DNA of 64,000 nucleotides, taken from contig JBJXDX010000051.1 of the NCBI GenBank assembly GCA_046154585.1, positions 26,402 to 90,401 on the forward strand, written 5' to 3'. Made by a program: the position numbers and the translations under genes. Shown in pieces: positions 1 through 7,919 of this stretch; positions within the stretch are counted from its first letter, which is position 1, and every line of letters starts with the position of its first letter. This DNA is from CADEFX01 sp046154585. GTDB lineage: Bacteria; Pseudomonadota; Alphaproteobacteria; Rhizobiales; Hyphomicrobiaceae. The notes beneath the pieces are model-generated. The model searched no databases and had not been told where the DNA came from. It saw only the letters and a list, made by a program, of their open reading frames with translations.

Positions 1-734
1 CTCAGCCAGGCAAGCTCAATGCACTGGATGCGGACGGACATCGCGAGCTTGCCGAGATCTGGCGCGATGTCGACAAGGACCGGAGCGTCGATGTCGTGCT
101 GTTGCGCGGCGAGGGTGGCGTCTATTCCGCCGGCGGCGATCTCAAGCTGATCGAGGAGATGGCCAGCGACTGGAACACGCGTATGCGGGCGTGGAAGGAG
201 GCGGGCGACATCGTCTACAACGTCATCAATTGCTCGAAGCCGACCGTCTCGGCGATCGAACGCATCGCCGTTGGCGCAGGCCTCGCCGCCGCCATGATGA
301 CCGACATCACCGTCGTCGGACGCAAGACCCGAATCATCGACGGGCACACGCGGCTGGGGGTGGCGGCGGGCGATCATGCCGCGATCATCTGGCCGTTGCT
401 GTGCGGCATGGCCAAAGCCAAGTACTACCTCATGCTGTGCGAGACGCTGACCGGCGAGGAGGCCGAGCGGATGGGCTTGGTTTCGCTGGCGGTCGATGAC
501 GACAAGGTCATCGAGGCCGCCTACGGCGTCTGCGACAAGCTGTTGGCGGGCGCGCAGGTGGCCATCCGCTTTACCAAGCATTCGCTCAACAACTGGCTGC
601 GCTCGGCAGGGCCGACGTTCGACGCCTCCTTGGCCCTCGAGTTCCTGGGCTTTGGCGGACCCGAACTCGCGGAAGGGCACAAAGCCTTGAAAGAGAAGCG
701 TGCGGCTTCTTTCCCTCCGGAAAGTCCATACTGA
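1..734 (+). CDS. Crotonase-superfamily protein (enoyl-CoA hydratase/isomerase family), 5' truncated
   Basis: The gene enters from the left edge: the frame is open from base 3 (reading QPGKLNALD), so the GTG at 96 is internal. The fragment has the oxyanion-hole stretch YSAGGDL and the second-half signature RIIDGHTRLG of the crotonase fold, which acts on acyl-CoA thioesters. It closely resembles the complete gene at 22154-22963, sharing VYNVINCSKP, IIDGHTRLGVAAGD and IIWPLLCGMAKAKYYL, so the two are paralogues. By alignment to rat enoyl-CoA hydratase both catalytic glutamates are replaced (Ala in the GAGLAAAMM stretch, His in GHTRLG), so plain hydration is doubtful. A decarboxylase, C-C hydrolase or isomerase role is possible. 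Family assignment is sure; the reaction is not. Confidence 0.85.
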   Translation, partial: QPGKLNALDADGHRELAEIWRDVDKDRSVDVVLLRGEGGVYSAGGDLKLIEEMASDWNTRMRAWKEAGDIVYNVINCSKPTVSAIERIAVGAGLAAAMMTDITVVGRKTRIIDGHTRLGVAAGDHAAIIWPLLCGMAKAKYYLMLCETLTGEEAERMGLVSLAVDDDKVIEAAYGVCDKLLAGAQVAIRFTKHSLNNWLRSAGPTFDASLALEFLGFGGPELAEGHKALKEKRAASFPPESPY

Positions 735-747
735 GGAATATGCGCCC

Positions 748-1044
748 ATGAGCGAGCTGGCCATCACCCGCGAGGACCAGCCGACTCGCGGCCGCTACGT
801 TGCACGCATCGCCGGGGTCGCTGCCGAGGCGGAGCTGACGTTCAGCAAAGCCAGCGACACGCTGATCATTGCCGATCACACCAGTGTGCCCGACGCGTTT
901 CGCGGGAAAGGCGTTGCGCGCGCGCTATTCGATCGCCTGGTCAGTGATGCGCGCAAGAACGGCGTGAAGATTGTTCCCCTTTGTCCGTTCGTGAACGCGG
1001 AGCGGCAGAAGCGCCCCGAATGGGCAGACGTGTTCCAAACGTAG
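748..1044 (+). CDS. Small GNAT-family N-acetyltransferase (YjdJ/COG2388 type)
   Basis: A 98-residue protein starting at ATG 748, 13 bases after the crotonase stop; an in-frame ATG at 700 lies inside the crotonase gene and is rejected. It carries the compact single-domain GNAT fold of the YjdJ type, with the acetyl-CoA pyrophosphate loop FRGKGVARAL near residues 51-60 and the family ending CPFV followed by a basic tail. Members of this group are small acyl-CoA-binding acetyltransferases whose substrates are mostly unknown. Probably co-transcribed with the upstream crotonase and the AllA-like gene 11 bases downstream. Confidence 0.8.
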   Translation: MSELAITREDQPTRGRYVARIAGVAAEAELTFSKASDTLIIADHTSVPDAFRGKGVARALFDRLVSDARKNGVKIVPLCPFVNAERQKRPEWADVFQT

Positions 1045-1055
1045 GCGGGGCCCTC

Positions 1056-1535
1056 ATGAAGCTGTTTGCCCAACCGCTCACGGCGGAAGCGTTCGCGCCG
1101 TTCGGCACAGTTCTCGATGCACCGCGGGAGCCTGGACGCACCTATTTTGACGCCACACTCGCGAACCGGAGAAGCGGTGCACGTCCCAGTTTATCCATCG
1201 CGCGGCGCGATGAGGTGGCGACAGTGCCATTCACCGCCACGATGATGGAGCGTCACGAGTTCTCATCCCAATCCTTCGTCCCGATCGATTGCAGCGGGTG
1301 GATCGTGATGGTCGCACCACACACGCCGGACAACCGTCCGGACATGGCGAAGGCGCGCGCCTTTCTGGCCGGGCCCGAGCAAGGGGTGACATATGGCGCC
1401 AACATCTGGCATCACCCGCTGACGGTCGTGGAAAGGCCGGCGTCGTTTGCCATCTTCATGTGGCTCGAGGGCGGAAAGGGCGACGAGGAGTTTTTCACGC
1501 TCGCCGAGCCCGTGACGATCAGCGTCATCACTTGA
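1056..1535 (+). CDS. Ureidoglycolate lyase family protein (AllA-like)
   Basis: A 159-residue protein starting at ATG 1056; an earlier ATG at 981 would overlap the acetyltransferase gene. The start MKLFAQPLTAEAFAPFGTV and the cupin-like stretch GANIWHHPL are typical of AllA, which splits ureidoglycolate into glyoxylate and urea at the end of allantoin breakdown. Length matches the family (about 160 residues). No other purine-ureide gene lies in the window, so it may act on another ureido or cupin-type substrate. It is convergent with the MFS gene, with only nine bases between the stops. Confidence 0.8.
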   Translation: MKLFAQPLTAEAFAPFGTVLDAPREPGRTYFDATLANRRSGARPSLSIARRDEVATVPFTATMMERHEFSSQSFVPIDCSGWIVMVAPHTPDNRPDMAKARAFLAGPEQGVTYGANIWHHPLTVVERPASFAIFMWLEGGKGDEEFFTLAEPVTISVIT

Positions 1536-1544
1536 TTGCGCCGG

Positions 1545-2801
1545 TTATTCCGCGGTCTGCCGGCAATTCGTCTCACGCATGGCCAGCGTGCAGAGGAGCC
1601 CGATCACGGCGCCTGCGACCAGCACGCTGAACGCGAAGCGATAGGCGGCCGGGTCGTAGATCCTCGCCCCTGACGCCATATGGCCGTTCCAGGCGAGATC
1701 GAGAAGCCAGCCGAGCAAGGGCTGGTAGAGCGCACCCGCACCTGTGACCATACCGTTGACGAAGCCAATCGCCGTTCCGCTGAGGGTCGCGGCATTGTGC
1801 TCGCGCGCCGCCGCGAAGCCGACGATCTGGGACGACCCGCCGAAGCCGCACAGAAAGCATAGGGCCGTGACGGCCGAAAGCGGCAACCCGGGAAGGTAGA
1901 CGAGCGCTGCCATTGCGGCTGTGCACAGCGCTATGCCCGCGATGAATGGCGGGCGGCGCCGGCCTATCCGATCCGACAGCCAGCCGAACACGGGCGCACC
2001 GACACCCCAGCCGATGAACAGCGTGGACGTAACGGCCGCCGCCGCCGTGCGGTCGATCCCGTGCGTCGCCTCGAGATAGGGCACACCCCACAATCCGGCG
2101 AAGCCCAACAGCGGCCCCGTTGTTCCGAGACCGGCAATGGCTATGAGCCAGGTTTGAGGGTTGCGCATAACCCGACCGAGACCGCCGAAGACTTGTTTGA
2201 CACCACCAGACCCGCGATGGCGATCACGCACCGTGGTCCAGGCCGCGACGGCGATGGCCAGCCCTCCAGCGGCCGTCATCAACATGGCGGTGCGCCAATC
2301 ATATTGCTCCACGACCAGACGCAGCGGCGCCTGGCCCAACACGCCGCCTGCCATCCCCATCATCATGGCCAGGCCGCTCAGCAGCGCGAAGCGGCGGGCC
2401 GGAAACCAGAGGCCGGCCACCGCCATTGCACCAACCAGGCTAAACGCAGCCGACGCTCCGATGAGGAAGCGACCCGCAGCAACAGCCCAGAATGCGGTGC
2501 TCACCGCAAACAGAACGCAGCCGAGCGCGCACACGCCTGCAGCCGCCGTCATCAGCCGGCGTGGCCCGAACCGGTCCATCATCATGCCGATCGGCACCTG
2601 CATGCCGGCGTAGCCGTAGAAATAGAAGGCAGAGAGATTGCCGATGGCCGCCGCGCCGACGGCGAAGTCGCGCATCAGTTCCTCGATCATGACGCTGGGC
2701 GCAACACGCACGACCCATGCGTAGAAAAAGAACAGGGCACCGGTCAACCATCCAAGATAGGGCAGAAGTCGCGCAGGCTTCCCAGTCTCCTCGATGTTCA
2801 C
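1545..2801 (-). CDS. Major facilitator superfamily transporter
   Basis: A 418-residue, strongly hydrophobic protein of about 12 membrane segments. The MFS loop 2-3 signature is present as GMMMDRFGPRRLM (residues near 71-83), and the mirror motif WLSDRIGRRRP lies between helices 8 and 9. MFS carriers move small solutes by proton-coupled symport, antiport or uniport; the substrate cannot be read from sequence. The run resembles the organic-acid/oxalate-formate-like branch. It lies 67 bases beyond the start of tenA's stop side and reads in the same direction, so read-through from tenA is possible. Confidence 0.85.
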   Translation of the reverse strand: MNIEETGKPARLLPYLGWLTGALFFFYAWVVRVAPSVMIEELMRDFAVGAAAIGNLSAFYFYGYAGMQVPIGMMMDRFGPRRLMTAAAGVCALGCVLFAVSTAFWAVAAGRFLIGASAAFSLVGAMAVAGLWFPARRFALLSGLAMMMGMAGGVLGQAPLRLVVEQYDWRTAMLMTAAGGLAIAVAAWTTVRDRHRGSGGVKQVFGGLGRVMRNPQTWLIAIAGLGTTGPLLGFAGLWGVPYLEATHGIDRTAAAAVTSTLFIGWGVGAPVFGWLSDRIGRRRPPFIAGIALCTAAMAALVYLPGLPLSAVTALCFLCGFGGSSQIVGFAAAREHNAATLSGTAIGFVNGMVTGAGALYQPLLGWLLDLAWNGHMASGARIYDPAAYRFAFSVLVAGAVIGLLCTLAMRETNCRQTAE

Positions 2802-2868
2802 TCTTACCTATCCCTGCTCGTTGGGCCGTTCGACCTCTTGGCACACAGGTTCGATATTGGAAAAGCGA

Positions 2869-3552
2869 TCATTGCGATGGCGGTTGTTGCCGGCCCACCC
2901 GCCAGCCCATCTCCCAGAACTCGGCTTCGAGGCGTGTGGCTTCGCTAAATTGCGCAACGAGTTCGGCTTGTCGCGTGGGCGTGGCATAGCGGCTGTGGAG
3001 GTCGTCAAGGTGAGCGGCTGCTTTGGCAGCAACCGCCTGATAGGCTGAGCCAGCGTACTCACCAATCCACACGCGATACGGATTAGAGGCGTCGAGCGCA
3101 CGCGGCTTCTGCGCCAGCCGCATGGCGATCTCGGCGTAGCCGATGACGCACGGCGCGAGCGCAACCTTCAAACTCAGCAGATCACCGCGCATACCGGCAT
3201 CGAGCACGTAGCGTGTGTAAGCCAACATCTCGGGCGCGGCGGGCGCACGTTCAAGATCGTCAGGCGACAGCCCCCACGCGCCGCACAACTTCACGTGCAA
3301 TTGCATCTCAACGTCGAGGATCGCCGAGATTCCGGCCGCTGCCTCACGCATGTCAGCGAGCGACGGAGACTTGTAAAGCGCGAGCGCATAAGCACGCGCA
3401 AACTCGATCAGAAACAGATAGTCCTGCACGAGATAGTGCCGAAAGGCAGCCTGCGGGAGCGTGCCATCAGCCATGGCATTGGTGAACGGGTGTTCGGCGT
3501 AGGCCACCCATTCGGCTTTCGCTGCTATCTTAAGCTGCTCAAAGAAGAGCAT
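2869..3552 (-). CDS. tenA: TenA family aminopyrimidine aminohydrolase (thiaminase II)
   Basis: A 227-residue all-helical TenA protein. The catalytic set known from Bacillus subtilis TenA falls at the same numbers: Asp44 in LVQDYLF, Tyr112 in AYTRYV and Cys135 in LAPCVIGY, with a conserved Glu in the C-terminal LEAEFWEMGW stretch. TenA hydrolyses aminomethyl-aminopyrimidine so that thiamine breakdown products can be salvaged; some members degrade thiamine. No other thiamine gene is adjacent and I see no complete TPP riboswitch upstream. The only strong signal upstream is the parS-type palindrome at 3569-3584. Confidence 0.9.
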   Translation of the reverse strand: MLFFEQLKIAAKAEWVAYAEHPFTNAMADGTLPQAAFRHYLVQDYLFLIEFARAYALALYKSPSLADMREAAAGISAILDVEMQLHVKLCGAWGLSPDDLERAPAAPEMLAYTRYVLDAGMRGDLLSLKVALAPCVIGYAEIAMRLAQKPRALDASNPYRVWIGEYAGSAYQAVAAKAAAHLDDLHSRYATPTRQAELVAQFSEATRLEAEFWEMGWRVGRQQPPSQ

Positions 3553-3568
3553 TCCCCGTCCTCAGCTA

Positions 3569-3584
3569 TGTTGCACGTGAAACA
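3569..3584. other. parS-type ParB binding site
   Basis: The 16 bases TGTTGCACGTGAAACA fit the bacterial parS consensus TGTTNCACGTGAAACA at every fixed position. The site is intergenic, between the tenA start and the stop of the next SDR gene. In bacteria such sites nucleate ParB for chromosome segregation and cluster near the replication origin. Only one full match was seen in this window. The match is read directly; the function is inferred. Confidence 0.7.
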
Positions 3585-3596
3585 TGGGGATAAGAC

Positions 3597-4376
3597 CTAG
3601 ATCTTCGCACCCGGCGGTACGAACGCGGCGATGGTCCCGCCATCCACGGGGATAACGGTTCCGGTCACATAGTTGGCGTCCGTACTCATGAGAAACCGGA
3701 CAACGGACGCTATATCGTCCGGCTCCGCGATGCGGCCCAGCGGCGACGTACCGGAGGTGCGATAGTTCGAGTTGTTCCCGGGCTGCATATGCGGACGCAC
3801 CATGGGCGTATCGACTGTTGCCGGCGCAATCGCATTCACCAGCACGTTGTATGGCGCGCATTCGACGGCCATCACCTTCGTCAGAGCAATGACGGCAGCT
3901 TTGGTGGCCGCGTAGGCGCCGCTGTCGATCTTATGACGCAGGCCGGCAATCGAAGCCAGGAACACGACGCGCGCCAGTTCGCCCTCGGCTGCTGCAGTCT
4001 TGAGCAGCGGCATCGCCTCGCGCGCGCACAGCCACAGGCCGCGCACGTTGACCGAGAACACCTGGTCGAAGTCCTCGACCGGCATGCTCTCCAGTCTGCC
4101 GATCTTGAGCACGCCGGCCGAGCACACGAGCCCATTGAGATGCCCGAACGTGCGGCCTATCTCGGCGAACACGCTGGCAACGCCCTCCGGCGAGGTGACG
4201 TCGCATGTCCGCGTGTGCAGCCTGCCCCCATGCACGGCAAAGGTCTTGCGCAAGTCGGCAAGACCCCCTTCGGCCACATCGAGCGCGATCACCGTCCAAC
4301 CCTCTTCGAGGAGCCGCTTGGCCGTGCCGCGGCCAATGCCCGAGGCTGCGCCCGTGATCGCGACAAGTCCTGTCAT
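3597..4376 (-). CDS. SDR family NAD(P)-dependent oxidoreductase
   Basis: A 259-residue classical short-chain dehydrogenase. It has the cofactor motif TGAASGIG at residues 8-15, the structural motif CSAG in place of NNAG, the catalytic Ser in FLASIAG and the Tyr-Lys pair in YAATK. A C-terminal VTGTVIPVDGG segment closes the Rossmann fold. Such enzymes interconvert alcohols and ketones; the substrate is unknown. It is divergent from the E1 alpha gene across about 150 bases that must hold both promoters, which may link its substrate to that dehydrogenase. Confidence 0.85.
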   Translation of the reverse strand: MTGLVAITGAASGIGRGTAKRLLEEGWTVIALDVAEGGLADLRKTFAVHGGRLHTRTCDVTSPEGVASVFAEIGRTFGHLNGLVCSAGVLKIGRLESMPVEDFDQVFSVNVRGLWLCAREAMPLLKTAAAEGELARVVFLASIAGLRHKIDSGAYAATKAAVIALTKVMAVECAPYNVLVNAIAPATVDTPMVRPHMQPGNNSNYRTSGTSPLGRIAEPDDIASVVRFLMSTDANYVTGTVIPVDGGTIAAFVPPGAKI

Positions 4377-4527
4377 TGTTGTCTCCCATGCCGCTTCGGT
4401 GAGGGGCCGCTACTCGGTAGATTCAGAGGTGACACCAAACCTGGAGATGATAACGTTTGCCCAAGTCTAGGCTGGCGCGACGATACCTGTCGAGGAACGT
4501 CCAGCGATCTAACACACGTGGGGAGTG

Positions 4528-5496
4528 ATGCATCCAGCACCTGAGAAACTGCGTGACATGCTTCGGCTCATGCAGACCATCCGGCGCTTCGAGGAGCGGG
4601 CGTCGGCGGATTATCTCGCCGGCAAGATCTACGGCGTCGTCCATTGCTATATCGGCGAGGAAGCGGTTGCCGTCGGCGTCTGCGCCGCCCTCAATCGCGA
4701 CGATCAGATCATCAGCACGCATCGTGGCCACGGCCATTGCATCGCCAAGGGTGCCGATCTCAACCGCATGATGGCGGAGCTCTATGGCCGCGAAACCGGC
4801 TACTGCAAGGGCAAGGGCGGGTCCATGCACATCGCCGATTTCGCCGTCGGCATGCTCGGCGCCAACGGCATCGTTGCGGGCGGCATCTCGATCGTCACGG
4901 GCGCGGGCCTCGCTGCACAAATGGAAGGCAACAAGCGCGTGGCCGTATCGTTCTTCGGCGACGGCGCGTCCAATGCCGGCCCGTTCCATGAATCGCTGAA
5001 CATCGCGGCAAGCTGGAAGCTGCCGATGATCTACGTGTGCGAGAACAATCTCTACGCCGCCCAGACCTCGGCGGCGGCAACCCACGCGATGAAGGACGTC
5101 GCCGGCCGTGCGGCAGGCTACGGCATTCCAGGCGTGATCGTAGACGGCAACGACGTCTTCGCCGTGTACGAAGCCGCCATGACGGCCGTCGAACGCGCAC
5201 GGGCTGGTGATGGTCCCACGCTGATCGAATGCAAGACCTATCGCTGGCGCGCGCATACTGAGCGGCCGGGCCAGCCGGACTATCGCCCCAAGGAGGAAAT
5301 CGAGGCCTGGAAAAAACAGGACCCGATCCAGCGCCTCGTGAACCATTTGAAAAGCCAGCAGGGCCAATTCAGCGACGACGAATGGAAGAGGATGGACGAA
5401 GAAGTGCTCGCGGCGATTGAACGTTCCGTCGCCTTCTCCGAAGCGAGCGCGTTTCCGAAGCCGCAGGCGGCTCTCGAAGACATATTTGCGGACTGA
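4528..5496 (+). CDS. Thiamine-diphosphate-dependent 2-oxoacid/acetoin dehydrogenase E1 component, alpha subunit
   Basis: A 322-residue alpha subunit of the pyruvate/branched-chain/acetoin dehydrogenase E1 family. The ThDP motif begins GDGASNAGPFHE and ends in CENN, with the usual spacing of about 30 residues. The phosphorylation-loop region YRWRAHTERPGQPDYR is recognisable. ATG 4528 is preferred over the adjacent GTG 4525, with GGGGAG just upstream. With the beta subunit 17 bases downstream it should form the alpha2beta2 decarboxylase that passes an acyl group to a lipoyl E2. No E2 or E3 gene is present here. Assignment to pyruvate versus acetoin cannot be made. Confidence 0.88.
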   Translation: MHPAPEKLRDMLRLMQTIRRFEERASADYLAGKIYGVVHCYIGEEAVAVGVCAALNRDDQIISTHRGHGHCIAKGADLNRMMAELYGRETGYCKGKGGSMHIADFAVGMLGANGIVAGGISIVTGAGLAAQMEGNKRVAVSFFGDGASNAGPFHESLNIAASWKLPMIYVCENNLYAAQTSAAATHAMKDVAGRAAGYGIPGVIVDGNDVFAVYEAAMTAVERARAGDGPTLIECKTYRWRAHTERPGQPDYRPKEEIEAWKKQDPIQRLVNHLKSQQGQFSDDEWKRMDEEVLAAIERSVAFSEASAFPKPQAALEDIFAD

Positions 5497-5513
5497 ACCG
5501 GGGACGTTGACTC

Positions 5514-6473
5514 ATGGCCCAAAAGACTTACGCGCAAGGCGGCCTCGAAGCGGTCGCCGAGGAAATGCGCAAGGACAAGACGATCTTCTACATGTCCACC
5601 GACGCAATCCCATCGCTGCTTGAGGAATTCGGCGAGCAGCGGGTGCGGGCCGCGCCGATCGCGGAGAGTGCAATGACAGGCATGGCCATCGGCGCGGCCG
5701 GTTCAGGCTTTCGCCCGATCGTCGACTGGCGCCAGGTGACGTTCTCGTTCGTCGCCATGGATCAGATCGTCAACCAGGCGTCCAAGATCCACTACATGTT
5801 CGGCGGCCAGGCGAAATTCCCGATCCTGTTTCGCGCCGGCGTTGGCGGCGGAACCCGGCTCGCCGCCCAGCACTCGCAAAGCCCCTACTCGATGTTCATG
5901 AACCTGTCCGGGCTCAAGATCATCCTGCCGTCCACTGCGCGCGATGCGAAAGGCCTTCTGAAATCGGCCATCCGAGACAACAATCCGGTGATCTCCTTCG
6001 AGTCGAACCGCCTGATGGGTTTCAAGGACGAGGTCCCGGACGACGACGACTTCACCATTCCGATCGGCAAGGCGGACATCAAGCGCACCGGCACCGATGT
6101 GACCATCGTCGCTCTCGCGTGGCTGGTGCATGAGGCCTTGGCGGCGGCCGACATGCTGGCCAAGGAAGGCATCTCGGCCGAGGTCGTCGATCCGCGAACG
6201 CTGGTGCCCATGGACCACGAAACGATCCGCCGATCCGTGCAGAAAACCGGCCGTTGCGTGATCGCCGACGAGGCCGGGCCGACATGCGGTGCATCAGCCG
6301 AGATTGCCGCGCTCGTCACCGAGGACCGGGCGACGTTCAGCGCACTCAAGGCACCCGTCAAACGCGTGTGCGCGCTGGCTGTGCCGATCCCCTACAGCCC
6401 CGTTCTGGAAGACCATGTCTTCCCCAACCGCGACCGCATCGCGGCAGGCGTCAGGGAGGTGCTGAAGACTTGA
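5514..6473 (+). CDS. Thiamine-diphosphate-dependent 2-oxoacid/acetoin dehydrogenase E1 component, beta subunit
   Basis: A 319-residue beta subunit (transketolase pyrimidine domain, then the C-terminal domain), translationally close to the alpha gene. The N-terminal part carries AAPIAESAMTGMAIGAA with the conserved Glu that activates the ThDP ring, then the GGQAKFPILFRAGVGGG stretch. The C-terminal part has VIADEAGPTCGASAEIAALV and PYSPVLEDHVFP. It completes an E1 enzyme with the preceding gene. Function on pyruvate, acetoin or a branched-chain oxoacid is undecided because E2 is encoded elsewhere. Its stop is followed by a palindromic repeat region. Confidence 0.88.
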   Translation: MAQKTYAQGGLEAVAEEMRKDKTIFYMSTDAIPSLLEEFGEQRVRAAPIAESAMTGMAIGAAGSGFRPIVDWRQVTFSFVAMDQIVNQASKIHYMFGGQAKFPILFRAGVGGGTRLAAQHSQSPYSMFMNLSGLKIILPSTARDAKGLLKSAIRDNNPVISFESNRLMGFKDEVPDDDDFTIPIGKADIKRTGTDVTIVALAWLVHEALAAADMLAKEGISAEVVDPRTLVPMDHETIRRSVQKTGRCVIADEAGPTCGASAEIAALVTEDRATFSALKAPVKRVCALAVPIPYSPVLEDHVFPNRDRIAAGVREVLKT

Positions 6474-6494
6474 CGCGCACAAGAGCGCAATCGT

Positions 6495-6630
6495 TTCGCA
6501 TGGAAGCACTTCCGGCTTCCATGCGAAGCGTGAATCGCACTCTAAACCTATGGGGTAGAGCAGGATTCACGTTTCGGCTGAGGCGCCTCGTGTGAGGCAA
6601 TCTGATTTCATCCGAAACGATCCTGCTCTA
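6495..6630. repeat. Compound palindromic repeat, possible bidirectional terminator
   Basis: Two inverted repeats fill the space between two convergent genes. The first pairs TTCGCATGGAAGC (6495-6507) with its exact complement at 6515-6527 around a 7-base loop. The second pairs TAGAGCAGGAT (6556-6566) and CGTTTCGG (6570-6577) with CCGAAACG (6612-6619) and ATCCTGCTCTA (6620-6630). It looks like a dispersed extragenic palindrome of the kind common in Hyphomicrobiales, and could stop transcription from both sides. Confidence 0.65.
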
Positions 6631-6654
6631 GGCGCTTCAAGCTTGGGTAGGCAC

Positions 6655-7458
6655 CTACTGCGCCGTCAGGCCACCATCTGCCACCAAGCCGGAGCCGGTC
6701 ATGAAGGCCGCATCGTCGGACGCCAGGAACACGATGCCGAGCGCAATGTCCTCGGCAGTACCGAGCCGGCCGATCGGATGCTGTTTCAGCGCAACATTGC
6801 GGGCCGACTCGACGTCGTTGCTGCCGAGTTGTCCGGCCCGGCTTGCGAATGTCTGGGCCCCCATGTCCGTGTCGATGACGCCAGGGTGGATCGAATTCAC
6901 ACGGATGCGATAGCCCTTGCGGGCGAACGCCAGCGCCGTCGACTTCGTGAACAAGGTCACGCCACCCTTGGTCATCGAGTAGAGCGGATCGAGCTGCGAT
7001 CCGACCAGCCCCGCAATGGACGCCAGGTTGACGACAGCGCTTCCGTGCTTGCTCTTGGCACCGCTGTCACGAAGAGCAGGCGCACACAGCTTGGTGCCGA
7101 GAAATACGCCCGTCATGTTGATGGCGACGAGTTTGTGCCAATCCTCCAGCGTTGCCTCCTCGAAGTCGCGGCCGAGAAACATGCCGGCGTTGTTGACCAG
7201 AATGTCCAAACCGCCGTAGGCCTTGGTGGTGGCGGCCACAGCCCCAGTCCAGCTACTCTCACTGGTGACGTCGAGCAGCACAAACAGTGCCTTTCCGCCG
7301 GTCGCCGTGATTTCGCCGACGGTCTGCTTGGCCCGCTCCTGCAGAATGTCCCCGACCACGACCGCTGCACCAGCTTGGGCCATCAGCCGCGCCGTTTCGG
7401 CGCCAATGCCGCGGGCCGCGCCAGAAATGAGCGCGACCTTGCCATCCAATCGATTCAT
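6655..7458 (-). CDS. SDR family NAD(P)-dependent oxidoreductase
   Basis: A 267-residue classical SDR. Motifs are SGAARGIG near residues 12-19, NNAG near residue 90, the catalytic Ser in NLASIAG and Tyr-Lys in YSMTK. It resembles 3-oxoacyl reductases and glucose-1-dehydrogenase-type enzymes; the real substrate is unknown. The insert around the 190s (TFASRAGQLGSNDVESAR) is longer than in its paralogues here. It reads away from the MBL-fold gene and toward the E1 beta gene. The small ORF at 7481-7834 lies 22 bases upstream on the same strand, so the two probably share a transcript. Confidence 0.85.
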   Translation of the reverse strand: MNRLDGKVALISGAARGIGAETARLMAQAGAAVVVGDILQERAKQTVGEITATGGKALFVLLDVTSESSWTGAVAATTKAYGGLDILVNNAGMFLGRDFEEATLEDWHKLVAINMTGVFLGTKLCAPALRDSGAKSKHGSAVVNLASIAGLVGSQLDPLYSMTKGGVTLFTKSTALAFARKGYRIRVNSIHPGVIDTDMGAQTFASRAGQLGSNDVESARNVALKQHPIGRLGTAEDIALGIVFLASDDAAFMTGSGLVADGGLTAQ

Positions 7459-7480
7459 CTGCCGGTCCCTCTCGACAAAA

Positions 7481-7834
7481 CTAGCCCACGACCTTGCGAA
7501 CGACGTGGAAGCGGTTCGTCGTATGCGGCCGGACTTCCGTTACCCACCGACCTTTTTCGCCGGCGGCCGCCCACTCCTTGCTGAGCAGGACTGCAGGGCT
7601 CTCCAGCTCGTACATCGCCATATAGGTCGGCTGTCCCTCGCCCTTGAGCTCGCGCTTTTCGCCGGCCAATACGAACGCTGCCGGTTCCGTCTTGAAGCGC
7701 GTGACAGCAATTACGCCGGGCACCTGGCTCAGATACGGCACATGCTCGGTATCATAGACCTCGTTGAACAACGCCTCCTTCTCCGGAGCAACGTCCATGG
7801 TGACGATGAAGACGTAACGAGTCTTGACTGGCAT
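7481..7834 (-). CDS. Small ferredoxin-like-fold protein (DUF4286/EthD-like)
   Basis: A 117-residue protein with the dimeric alpha-beta barrel pattern: a first beta strand TRYVFIVTMDVAP, then FNEVYDTEHVPYLSQVPGVI, then a third strand ending in YMAMYELESPAVL. The YDTEHVPYL stretch recalls EthD/DUF4286 proteins, which are small accessory or enzyme subunits in catabolic gene clusters. The substrate cannot be named. It lies upstream of and in line with the SDR at 6655-7458, and is divergent from the MBL-fold gene across 85 bases. Confidence 0.65.
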   Translation of the reverse strand: MPVKTRYVFIVTMDVAPEKEALFNEVYDTEHVPYLSQVPGVIAVTRFKTEPAAFVLAGEKRELKGEGQPTYMAMYELESPAVLLSKEWAAAGEKGRWVTEVRPHTTNRFHVVRKVVG

Positions 7835-7919
7835 GATGGCTCTCCACGTGTGTTGAAGGCTTGGGTGACGTCGCCGCCGATCCTATCATCACTGCACGTC
7901 TCGAGTGGAGTTACCAGCA

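Noticed and set aside
2061..2948. Plus-strand frame of 295 codons opposite the MFS gene
   Set aside because: Composition typical of an antisense shadow, and the MFS signature on the minus strand is decisive.
3553..3596. Possible TPP riboswitch before tenA
   Set aside because: Only a short CTGAG-like stretch is visible; the space is too small for a complete thiamine aptamer.
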